64,000 nt of DNA, from the NCBI GenBank assembly GCA_025667525.1, contig CM046876.1:530450538-530514537 (forward strand), given 5' to 3'. The notes beneath the pieces are model-generated. The model searched no databases and was not told where the DNA came from. It saw nothing but the letters and a program-made list of their open reading frames with translations. This document shows, one piece after another, positions 32,581-43,257 of this stretch. Positions within the stretch are counted from its first letter, which is position 1. Each line of letters starts with the position of its first letter. The stretch is from Glebionis coronaria. Lineage: Eukaryota > Streptophyta > Magnoliopsida > Asterales > Asteraceae. The position numbers and the translations under genes are program-made.

Positions 32581-33986
32581 AAAAATTAAGAAGAACGGTT
32601 TTAAAGACGAGGATTTTAATGATAAAGAATACGTGTACCTAATTCAAAAGTGTATGTGTAAATTTATGAATGAAAATTCACTTTGGGATGTATTCGATGA
32701 AACAAGTGAAATACCAATTCCGAAGGGCGACGTTAGTGCCATCACGACAATGACCAAAATAGACTCGTCTTCACCACCATCGAAGGACCACGTCTTTGAG
32801 GCTTCAACTTCTAACTCCATCGAAGTGCCTTGGGCGAAAGGTTTTATCGACATTGATCCTCTCTTATTAGAAAAGTCACCTAAGCATAGGCATTCGACTT
32901 GTAAGACCATGGTTGTGATTGCTCACATCGACTCTTTCTTTGACGATGACGATGGCGATTTTTCCGAGCTTGATCACGTACTTCAAAATCCACATGCAAT
33001 TTTTGATTCTCCTAAAAAGAAACATGTGAAGTACGATGATTACGAGTTGATCCCGAGATTGAGGAAATCATTAAACGAGAGCTAGCTCTTATGCCTTCAC
33101 TTCCACCTACGAGTGAGGTTGATCTTTCCAAAATCGAGGATGAACTTAATGAGTTGGAACATCTTATTTTTGATGAAAAACCAACTCATGTGACCACCCA
33201 AAATCCAATTCTCGAGGAGTTACCTAATCAACACTCCTCAAATGAGAATTACGTTTACCACCTTCGTGAGGATTTAACTTATCAACAATCCCCACAAATG
33301 AATGATGGTTTCGTGCTTGATCGTGATCTTTTCGAAAGAGTTTCTAAGATACTCAAGGAGGGGAATGACAAACCTTGGTTTGACAAGCCTATCATTGATG
33401 AAGAAATTGATGAGATCGACGTTCATGAGGATGACGAGTATGTAGACCCCGAGGGGGCGGTGTTCTTTATTGATAAACGTTTTGAGAACTTATATAATCT
33501 GCCACCCCTCCCACCAAAGACTTAAATGTGAGGATTTTTAGCGCGACTAATTTTGAATTTGACACGCCAAATATTTTCGACATTATAAAATCAGGTTTTC
33601 ATAAAGAGTTTTTAAACGATGAAAAAGGAAAAGATTTTAAAAATGTTTTAAAAGATTTTTCTACATGTTTAACTCCGTCATCATCGCGTTTTATGAGTGC
33701 TACCACCTCGTCTACTCCTTTTGATGATGGTTGGTGTGGATCTAGTGTGGGGGAAGCCCCTTATGTTCCCTCCCATTTCTCCACCGAGGACGAGATTTAC
33801 GATCCCGGAATTGCTTGTAAAGGGAAATCTCGGTCTTCCACCGATGCAATAAATGGAAAATCTTTTCGTTTGCTTGGTGTGAGTCTACCTCGAGTAGCTC
33901 ATTATGTTGACTTACCAATTGCCCTACCTTTCTACTTCTTATCTCTTTCTTCTACCCCTTTGGGGTTTTACTATCGGTTGAAGTAG
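32567..33986 (+). pseudogene. Degenerate ORF series after the protease, no RT
   Basis: Three open stretches in three different frames (32567-33085, 33091-33525, 33528-33986) directly follow the protease. They are acidic and Ser/Pro-rich, with an Asp-rich segment (FFDDDDGDFSELDH, about 32937). None shows RT, RNase H or integrase motifs. They may be remnants of one ORF of unknown function that takes the place of pol in this derivative. Confidence 0.5.
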
Positions 33987-35917
33987 CGTTGTTCGTCTTT
34001 CATCCGAAAACGAGGACGCTATCTTTGACCCTGGTATTCGTGTATCGGGTTTTTAAAGTACTCCACGTACTTTTGGGCCTTGTTTATCATGTAAGCCCCA
34101 CAAAAAATGACCATACCAAGATTATCCCTAAATGATCACATTTACGGGGATTCGAGTCGAGCTTTTGACTCGGTTATCAAAAACAAGGTGCCTCGTGGGG
34201 GATTCTCATGCTTATCCTTGTAAATATTATCGCTTTCTTAGTTAATGTAACGAGGGGACTTGTGCTCTTCCAACCTTTGTTTCTGGTTGTTTGTGATTGT
34301 GATTTATTAGGTTCATCATCATCATTGAAGCCTCTCGTGTTCATTTTACGGATCACTCGAGCTTCGATCATTGCCTTTGGAGATTCCGATATCCGATGAT
34401 ATCCTGTTATGTTCTAACGTTTATCTTATTAGCATAATTCATAAACGGCTTTTATTTTATTCGTTTTACCCTTTCCATGCTCGAGATTAAGCATTCGACT
34501 TCGTCTCTAGTATGGGGGTGTTTTCACCCCTAGACTCAAAACATTGAGGACAATGTTTAGTTTTAGTATGGGGGGGGGGGTGAGTAGATACTTCACCTTG
34601 CTCACGTCAACACGCTATCCAAATATTCATCTTTTTGTTATCGTTTTGTTGCAAATAAGGCTAAAAATGACCAAATTTTAAATTTTTTTCTCATTTTTCA
34701 TAAGTGTTTAAGACACGAATGTAGGTTTTCCGATGGTGAGAATAAGAGTAATTTTGACTCGACCGTGCGTGTTGAGCACTTAGCTTCGATTCCTTAACTT
34801 TTTAGGCTAAGTCTCTTAAATGAGGACGAGAAATGATAGAGTTGTTTATAAGTCTCGTAATCGTCACGATCTCATGTGTAGTAATTATTAACTTATTCTC
34901 CCCACGCTTTTGCATAATAAATTGTTAATAAATATTGATTTAACGGTTTAGTCACTATTGTTGGTTTCTAATTTGTTTTATTAGCTTCCATGTAATTAAA
35001 TTGGGAAAACATTAAGGTATTGCCAGCGTCACGGTTTTGAAGTATTGGCACCCGAATAATCGAAAGCTTCACCTAATAATAAGATTTCAAGTGCTCACCT
35101 AAATTAAGCAAAAATTTGAAGCTCACAAGGCCGAAAAATCTATGCCCAAATTGAAAGTGAATCAAGCCTTAATCTTTGAAGCTTTAAAGATCCAAAATTC
35201 GCTTTAGCATGAGGATATACGTCTTTGGCTATTAAAACCACCGATGAGGCGGATAATAAAAGGCAAGGCAAGACCGAAGTCATAATAAAAGCTCCATGAC
35301 AGAGTTGAATAAATGATGGAGGTAAACCAATGATAATAAGGCCCTTCCGTTAGGGGGCGTATAAAAGTCTTGGTAATAAGTCTCATGTTTAAAATCGTTA
35401 TAAAACCATGTTTATCGATCCTTCTTGTTGACTTAATTTTTTGACATCGTTGTCTATTAGGGTGAATTATTAATTTAATGATTTTGGTTACACCGTTAAA
35501 ACTCTATTTTTAGACTTAATGTTTATTCATACATAAGTCAATGATGCATCCTCGTGATCATTAAGACAACAATAAAATATAAGAGATACCAAGTAGGAAT
35601 AAAGGAGTTTAGGCTCGTAATTAACACTCATGAGATATGATCGTGTTGCTAACTTATAATAGCAATGATCTCGTTCACGCTTAGCATGGAATTGGGTGAA
35701 AATCGAGGACGACGAAATTATTTCTAACGTAGCATTCACATGTTGTTGTTCTATGATCCCAAAAGTCACTTTATCGTGATGAAAACAATACATTATGTCT
35801 AAAACACGTGTAGTAGTTTATTTAAATTTATTTCTTCAATAAATGTCATCATAAAATGAGTTTTGGAAGTGCTACGATACTTAATTCTAGCATTGCGTGG
35901 GGACACGACAATGGTTT
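33987..35917 (+). other. 3' non-coding region of the Athila-like element
   Basis: Nearly 2 kb without credible genes. It holds the ACATTGAGGACAATGT palindrome and the G11 tract listed separately, and otherwise AT-rich sequence. In complete Athila elements an env-like ORF lies in this interval; I see no remains of one. Confidence 0.55.
34541..34580 (+). promoter_or_regulatory. Athila/Tat conserved palindrome and internal polypurine tract
   Basis: ACATTGAGGACAATGT (34541-34556), with arms ACATTG/CAATGT, is followed by TAGTATG and a run of 11 G ending at 34580. A 'CATTGAGGACAATG' word next to a G-rich tract is a hallmark of Athila/Tat elements downstream of pol. A shorter TATGGGGGTG lies at 34511. 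Confidence 0.75.
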
Positions 35918-35929
35918 AGTACGGGGGAG
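35918..35929 (+). promoter_or_regulatory. 3' polypurine tract of the Athila-like element
   Basis: AGTACGGGGGAG directly precedes TGATGCGAC, the start of the 3' LTR. Confidence 0.85.
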
Positions 35930-38892
35930 TGATGCGACTGCATTTATACATAGTCTCATCGTCCAAATCAGGCTTAAAACGCTTAAAATATCATCAAAAT
36001 ACCCAAATATATGCTTGTGTTTGTTCATTGTGTATTTTAGGTACGGATATCGTGAAATCAACAAAAGATCACAAGAATCAAGTAAAAACGAACACGGGAA
36101 ATGAAGCCACACAATGAACCGGGCCCAAGTATGGAATTTCCAAAATTAACCTTGAAGTTTGAAGATTGTACAAGTTTGGTCCCTCAACTTTTGAAGAATG
36201 ACACTTTATAGCCCTCAAATATCCAAAAATATAAATGGGGTCCCTAAAGTTTGAAGATCTTACAAGAAAAGCCCTTAAATTTGAAGAGAATGAAACATGA
36301 GTCCTCATTCTAACAAAAGGACTAACAATGCAAAAGAAAATGGACTAACCATGTGATGCCAAAAGGACTAACGTTGAAAATGTAATGGACTGAATATGAA
36401 AATCTGTTCAAAGGGGAAGTTAATTGGAGGGACCTATGCTGCCAACAAACCAAACTTTTAAACTCCCATTACACTTAACTAGACCCGACATCCTTTGTCC
36501 ACCTCACCCATCCCCACCACTCTCCTTCGTCCACCTCACCTTGACCCTCCACGTCATATCCCACCACCCCAATATTATAACAGCTTTTAATTAAACTTGT
36601 TTAAACATAAATTTTGGAGGGTAACATATTTTTAAACCCCTAAACCCAATCAACTTCATCTGCTAAACACCTATCACCACATAAACCCTAATCCGAATAG
36701 TGATCAAATCAAAGGGGTTTTACTTAATGTTTTCCAGATAATTAATTTAAGGTGAGTTAATCAAAACCCACAACAAACCATACCCATCCCGTGACCTATG
36801 TGGCCCCCCGTCCTTCCCTGTCACCCTCTTTTTTGGTAAAAAGAGCATCTTCAGTCATCCAACGCTCCCAAGACCAAAACTTGGTCCCAGAGTTCCTTTT
36901 GAACGTCTATGATCAAACAGACTGGAAACACCTAAGAGATCACATGACATTGTTTTGACCAAGAAAAGTCAGCAAAATTCAAAATTAACCAAGGGCAGAA
37001 TAGGAAATCTCTTGATTAGGGTTTAGGACGTTTATTGTTCTAGTATTCTCTTAGCACTAGTATAAAAGGAGTCTCCAAGCTGTGGATGAACCCTTGTTCC
37101 AGTTTTTGTAAGCTTTTAAAATTATTAATGAAAATGAACACTTTTTAATCTTGCATAACTGAGTTCCTTAATTATGTTTTTAGTAGTGTATTAATTTACA
37201 TTCGTTGCAAAAGTAGTGTAGGTTTCAAAATAAAAAAAAGGGAATTGTGTTTAAAGTTTCTGAAAATAGCTTTTCTTTATTAAACAAATTTTGAGTCTCA
37301 AATTCACATGAAAGTGAAAGTGGAAGTGTGAATTGGATTTTCAAGTTTGTGGTTTCAAGGTGATTTTTGGTTTCAAAATCTGTTTTTCAAGGGATTTTTT
37401 ATAAAATTTGATTTTATTATTTTTATTTAGCATCTTAATGTAGCAAAAGCAACAAGCCAAAAGCTTGTAGCCCTTGCTACTTGAAGTCTGTTCTTTGTTG
37501 GCTTTGTATGTGCAGGTGTGAAAGAGCAACTAGATTCTTCTCATCTTATCATTCCATTTCATCATTTTAAGAAGAGTGTTTTTGGTCCTACATCAAACAA
37601 GTCCAGCTCAAGCCTAAGCTTGAAAGGAGATGGCTTATCAGCCACAGTGGGGCCTGGATTGTAGGCCCCACAAGGTAGAACCTGGCTTGAACCCTCCTAC
37701 GTGTTTAGACTTGGTGTTTTGAGTTTTTCATATGATTCTTGATTTTGTGAATTAGATGCTTAGGAGTAATTGCTTCTGTTTGATTAAGCTCATGTAAGCA
37801 TGTATGCATGTTTAGGTAGTAAGAAATCAGTTTGGTTTGTATTTGAGTAGCTTTTAGTTTGTAAATCTTTACTTCCAGAAAATAAGGGGGTGTTTGGATT
37901 TGGGCTTTAACTGAAATTTGTGACATCATTTGGGTTAAACACTAGTCTAACATACTCTCTTATGTTGAGTTAGTATAAGTATATGGTTGTTATTAGTTTG
38001 GTTTAGCTTTAAACTCAGTTTGCAAGTTTTCATCATAAAAAATGGTAGAAAATCAGTAGGGCTGTTTCTTAATTGTTCTAGCATGATTTGACTTGAAAAT
38101 TTGGATTCTGTTAGATATTAGTGTAAGTTAGGTTTGTATCTAGCTTATATGTTAGTTGGTTAGGTTTTTGTGCAAGATTTGAGCATTTGAAATCTGTTTT
38201 ATTGCCAATTGCACCAGACACTGTTCACCAGTCCTTTAAAGCCATATCAGTGACTGATTTTGACCATTTTGTGTGAAAATTTTGTGAACAACTTGTGCTT
38301 TTTACATTTTTAACTGACTCCCTACACTTCACTAAGTGTAGGGGTGTCTTATTGTCCAAGAAAAAGCTCAAAAATTAGCTTTCCTAAGCTTATTAGTGCC
38401 CAGACCCAATTTTCATAACTACCAGTGGGAACCAAGTTCCCACTGCTAGTGTATTTCTAGGCACTGCTATACAAGCAGACAAAACAACCCAATGTGTCAC
38501 TATCAGTTTCTATTTTTTGCCTTTAGTGGGTAAAAATAGGATTTAGAACTTGATTTTTGTTTCATTATTTTTCTTATTTATTTTCTCATTTTTCTGTTTA
38601 ATTTATTTTCTTGTTACTGTTCATTTCCTATTTTTTAGATTAAATTGCATTTTAAATGACTTTTTAAGTTTCTGTTTTTGTCTTTTAGTAACAAAAATTT
38701 ATATTATTCAATTTCAAAAATTTTCTTAGATTTAGAAAAATAGTTTAAGATTTTTAGTTTAAAAATATTTTACTATTCACATTTTTAAGTATTTTTTAGA
38801 ATTAATTTAGTTTAATTAGGGTTTTATTATAATCAGTTTTGTCTTTTAGTGAAAATTTTTACTTTTTTCAAACTTTTTCATTTTTCTATTGT
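35930..38892 (+). repeat. 3' LTR of the Athila-like element, truncated
   Basis: Aligned to the 5' LTR throughout, without the foldback insertion. Similarity stops after TCTATTGT at 38892, and SIRE-B ORF3 begins at once. The last 584 bp of the LTR and the right target duplication are missing. Confidence 0.88.
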
Positions 38893-41754
38893 ATGTACTA
38901 CTTGTACATTTTCAGTCTGAGCAATATCTTGAGTTTCAACTCCTGTATTCATTTTTGAGGAGTCTCTTCCTCCCTTGAACTTACCTTCCCCTTTCTATTC
39001 TTCCTCACATAAGTGGTCTTGATAGGTGGAGATGTATTTGTAGGTTCAGCAGTACTTGGCTCAGTTTTAGGAGTACTACCAAATTGTGTTTGTTGTTGCA
39101 GATGTCTCTTAAATTCTTCAACAACTTTTCTATCTGCTCCAGATCCAGTCTCAACAAAATTCAATTCAGTCCTCTTATTTTGCTCATACAAAGTCTTGAT
39201 TTCTTCAAAATTCTTCTTGACCAGCTGAATATGAGTAAATCCCTTAACTTTCTTAAGAAAGTTCATCATCTGATTTCTAATCTGCATAGTAGTTAGAGGC
39301 TTAATCTTTTCTTTCCTTCTATTTTCAGCAAAGAGTCTTTGTTGCTCCCTTACCAGATCATCAATAAATTTTGATTTCTCTTCTTCATCATATGCATCTC
39401 TCTCTTCAGCTATCAATGAGTCTGCAAGAAGCTCACTTGCATGTATTTCAGCTTGAATCCTGTCATACTCTTGTATGTTCCATTCTTACTGTATTCTTTT
39501 AGCTTCTAGCAAATCCTGCTTTGCTGCAAGTTCTTCCTACAAATTCATTTTCACGAATTTGTGCTTGCATTCTATAAGCAAAATCCTCATCATGGTCTAT
39601 TTGATTAAATTTGTACATGACTTTGTTTATATCATCATCTGAATCACTTTCATCTTCAGATTCTGATAATAATTACTTCTTCCCCTTATCCTTTGGATCA
39701 ATCTTAGGTAGCTTCTTCTTCAGCTTAGTAGCTCTTTCTTCATTAGCTTGCTGTTGAATAACTATACCTTTAGTAGGGTGTGAAGCTTGAACTTTCTTAC
39801 CTTGAATTTGATCCTTTTGGGCAAGAACTTATTGTTGTGTCTTTTTCTCTACTTCTGCTTGTTTAGTCTTCTCAACTAAATTCTTCTTTCTTAAATCAAG
39901 CAGCAATTGAGCTAAAGTCTCATCTTCTCCAAAAGGAGTTTGACTTTCTAGTGAAGGATGATCACCAGCGGTACTTGCAATCGGCTTAGTTGGCTTAGCA
40001 GTATTTGGGTCTTCAACAATGTCAGCAGTACTTGTAGTCTGCTTAGTTGGCTTAGCAGTACTTGGATCTTCAACAATGTTGACTTCACCAGTATTAGACA
40101 CACTTGTTTCTTCAATCACTTGTGTATCCCCAGATACTCTTTCTACCATAGAAGTCATCATATCAACTTGCACCTCTTCAGTCTTGTCTGATTCATTGCT
40201 TATTCTTGATCTAGACAGTACTTGTAAAGTCTGTTTCCTTTGAAACCATACTTGTCTTTGTGGTGATGGAGTTGAATATACAGGAAACTGAATAGTAATT
40301 TCCTCCAACTTCTCATAGAAAGCACTTCAATTAGTTTGAAGTGGTGATTGAGGTGGTGGTATTGGCTGAGTTACCAAAATTTCTTCAACTTGTGGCTCCT
40401 CATGAGTAGGTTGTGGTTCTTCATGTTGAATCTCCATGTTTGAAGGTCCATCCACACCAGTCTCTAAACCAGTTCCATCTTCATAATTCCCCATGACATC
40501 TTCATCCAATTCAAAATTGATGTCATTTCCAGAGATCCTTGTCTGATTATCAGAAGAAGGTGGTTATCCTTCATAATTCCTCCCCTGTTTGGTTGCATTC
40601 AGTTGCCTTTTCTTGTGGTTCCTGAATCTTTGCTTCTTGATTGCAGACTTCTGAATAGATCTATATTGCCTTATCCAAGGTGACACTTTCTTCCTTAACT
40701 TGAGTAGGCTAGCTTCCAATTCAGCAATTCTCTTGTCTTGAAAAAGCTTTTATTTCTACAATACTTGTACCTGTTGGGACAAACTTGTACACAAAGAAGT
40801 TAAATTTGCAACATCCACCACCTCTGGTGCTTGTGCTTGTGGTGAACCACTAGCAGCAATAGAAGCAGCAGGTGTGTGGATCATCTCATCAGTGTTTGGT
40901 GGAACACCAACATTGTGAGAAGAAGATTGTGAATCTTCTAGAGAATGGGAGCTCTGGTGAGAAGGAGTTTGCTGAGAAGCACTAGCATTGCTAGGTTCCT
41001 CACCTTCTTGATTGACAGGTTGGGCTAACATATGAGCAAACAATGGTGTTACTGTTCCTGTAAAGGCATTGCCTTGTTTGGTCAAGAAACAGAAAGTTCT
41101 CTTTGTGAATGAAGGAACATCCCATGTATCATTTAACTCTGGTAGGTTAGGTATTTGGTCACTAACTAAAGTCTGAATGAATCTAGGATACATTAAAAAC
41201 TTCTTAGTCCCTTCCAAATTCCTAGTCATGCCTTCAAAAATTAAAAACCCTGTTATTTGCTAGACAAACACCAGCTGATGCCAATGCAACATGTATTTGA
41301 TCAAAAGATGTACTTTTTGAACTTAAACAGTGAATAATAGCATAAAAAAGCAATTTCCATTGAGGTGAAAATAAAGCTTTAAAGAAAGTAAGACTTTCCC
41401 TACCACCTCCATAGCCCATGGCTGCAAGGCCATCATGAATCTCTGTATTATTAAGCATACTAAGTCCATTTTCATCATTTAATCTCAAACTTGCTCGTAG
41501 CAGTACCTCAGTGACATATATATTTCTATGATTCACCCTAGCCTTAATGCAAGGTTGACCAAACCGAGTACCTAATACAGCAATATCCAAAATTGTTCAA
41601 CAATGGGTATAGAGACAACTAGACTTACAGTGAGTGCAAAGCGAACATGACTTCGAGATAGGAAACCAAGCATCTCATGGAAACCAAGAGAGTCATCATT
41701 CGTAGCAAGATTCGCAACCAACTTATGCTTAGAGATTACTTGTAAAGTAGCCAT
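38893..41754 (-). pseudogene. SIRE-B ORF3, truncated and frameshifted
   Basis: The start ATG at 41754-41752 is followed by MATLQVISKHKL. The early region matches SIRE-A ORF3: a block ending EQFW, then LAAMGYGG, and YPRFIQ. A short coiled-coil-like NLTSLCTSLSQQVQVL sits where SIRE-A has one. Low-complexity linkers with repeated STA peptides follow (about 40100-39950). Near 39416-39100 is a charged helical domain (FTHIQLVKKNFEEIK) that I associate from memory with Asteraceae Sirevirus ORF3 proteins. Frame changes lie near 41590, 41232 and between 39830 and 39416, with several stops. The coding similarity runs to the junction at 38893. No membrane segment is visible; function unknown. Confidence 0.72.
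39050..40240 (-). repeat. SIRE-B motif copies inside ORF3
   Basis: In sense orientation the core is CAAGTACYGCT. On the plus strand, cores (RGTAC or RGTAT) begin at 39970, 40000, 40027, 40057 and 40090, spaced 30, 27, 30 and 33 bp, all multiples of three. Further copies lie near 39053 and 40214. Confidence 0.75.
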
Positions 41755-41913
41755 TAGTATTTTTGATGATCGAAAGATTAGAGAGAAGGTTATAGAATCA
41801 AGAGATAAAAATAAAAGATTAGGTGAGTCAATTGTGTAATTGGAGTAAGTATTTAAGTAAGTAACAAACCCAAGCACGAAGAAAACGCCAAATTTACAAA
41901 AGAGACCCTTAAC

Positions 41914-41995
41914 GGTACAACGGACATGTAGCGGTACATGGAACATAAGCGGTACTTGGATTTGTGCTAGCGGTACTTGGAGTGACAACGGTACC
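41914..41995 (-). repeat. SIRE-B motif cluster upstream of ORF3
   Basis: Five GGTAC cores at 41914, 41933, 41951, 41972 and 41990 (plus-strand positions; spacings 19, 18, 21 and 18 bp), three of them preceded by AGC or AAC. Non-coding DNA, same relative position as cluster 3 of SIRE-A. Confidence 0.82.
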
Positions 41996-42130
41996 TCACA
42001 ATATTGACCAGTTCATGCTTTCCACTAACAATGTAACCTCTTTTATCTTTTTCTATAAACCTGCAATAACATCAAAAACACAAAACATAGACTATACAAT
42101 AAAAATTACAAAAATTTGTAGAGCTATTAC

Positions 42131-42142
42131 CTCCCCTCAACA
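42131..42142 (-). promoter_or_regulatory. Internal polypurine tract of SIRE-B
   Basis: On the minus strand TTGAGGGGAGGT lies just after the pol stop, matching the internal tract of SIRE-A. Confidence 0.65.
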
Positions 42143-42153
42143 TATGCAGCATG

Positions 42154-43257
42154 TTATTGGTTGAGCATACCAATGTGTGTCACCAAGAATTCGAATCTCT
42201 TTGCATCAAATGCCTTGGTCAACAAATCAGCTACATTGTTGTCTGTATGAATCTTTAAGACTTGAATAAGCTTTTTTTCATAAGCATCTCTTATAAAGTG
42301 ATGTCTTATTTCAATATGCTTGGTCTTGGAGTGAAATATTGGATTCTTGACAATGCATATAGTACTTTCATTATCAATGTAAATCTTGGTGTTCATGAAG
42401 TAAAACCCATAGTCCAACAATTGATTTTGAATCCAAAGTACTTGTCCACAGCAATGAGTAGCAGCTACATATTCAGCTTCAGTTGTAGAAGTAGCAACAA
42501 TGGTTTGCTTCTTACACTGCCATGATATGAGTCTTTTGCCTAGGAATTGACAACCTCCTGATGTGGATTTCCTATCATGATTTGCTCCAGCATAATCACT
42601 ATCTGAGTAAGCTTCCAATTCAAAGGTGGAATCTCTAGGATACCATAATCCTATATTGGGTTGACTTTTAAGATATTTAAAAATCTTCTTCACAGCATGT
42701 AGATGTGACACCTTTGGATGAACTTGGAACCTTGAACAGGCACACACAAGAAACATTATATCTGGTCTTGATGCAGTAAGATACATCAATGAACCAATCA
42801 TTGACCTGTATAGATGAATGTCAACATCTTCTCCATGTTCATCTTTTGATAAAGATTTCTAAGCTTCAAAAGGTGTGCTTGTACTCCTTGTATCCATACA
42901 TGAAAATTTCTTCAAGATTTCAGCAACATATTTATCTTGGCTGATAAATATTCCATCTTTCCTTTGTTTGACTTGTAGTCCCAAAAAGAAAGTTAGTTCT
43001 CCCATAGAACTCATTTGAAATCTTCCTTTCATCAAAGCTTCAAACTCTTCACACCATGTCTTCTTGGTAGAACCAAAAATGATGTCATCAACATAAACTT
43101 GAACTAGAATGATTTCCTTAGCATTCTTCTTGATAAACAGAGTTTTATCAATGGTTCCTCTCTTATATCTATGTTCTAGCAGAAAGTTGGATAAGGTTGC
43201 ATACCAGGCTCTTGGAGCTTGATGCAGACCATAAAGTGCTTTGATAACCTTATAGAC
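42154..43257 (-). pseudogene. pol: SIRE-B pol, C-terminal part (RT end, RNase H)
   Basis: The frame resumes at the insertion site with [19 protein letters not shown] and contains intact YVDDIIFGST, the rest of RT and RNase H (TEAEYVAA, LLTKAFDA), ending at 42154. One nonsense codon, TAG, lies at 42859-42861. The RT N-terminal half is 12.3 kb away at 55575-56150; together they formed a normal Copia RT before element D was inserted. Confidence 0.92.

Larger units (their letters stand above)
23951..38892 (+). mobile_element. Athila-like Ty3/Gypsy element lacking RT and integrase
   Basis: Long LTRs, a tRNA-Asp primer site next to the 5' LTR, an Athila-type gag and protease, and a conserved palindrome plus purine tract late in the internal region identify the Athila group. 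The 6.5-kb internal region has no RT, RNase H or integrase in any frame I could read. It is thus a gag-protease-only, non-autonomous derivative. The LTR parts I compared differ by 2-6%, around 3% overall. The 3' LTR lacks its last 584 bp and is joined to SIRE-B. Confidence 0.85.
41755..42153 (-). promoter_or_regulatory. SIRE-B pol-ORF3 spacer with candidate ORF3 promoter
   Basis: On the minus strand, a TTAAATA TATA-like word near 41855 precedes a pyrimidine-rich leader of about 100 nt and the ORF3 ATG. The motif cluster lies just upstream of it, and an internal polypurine tract follows the pol stop. The arrangement mirrors the SIRE-A spacer, though the TATA word is weaker. Confidence 0.45.
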
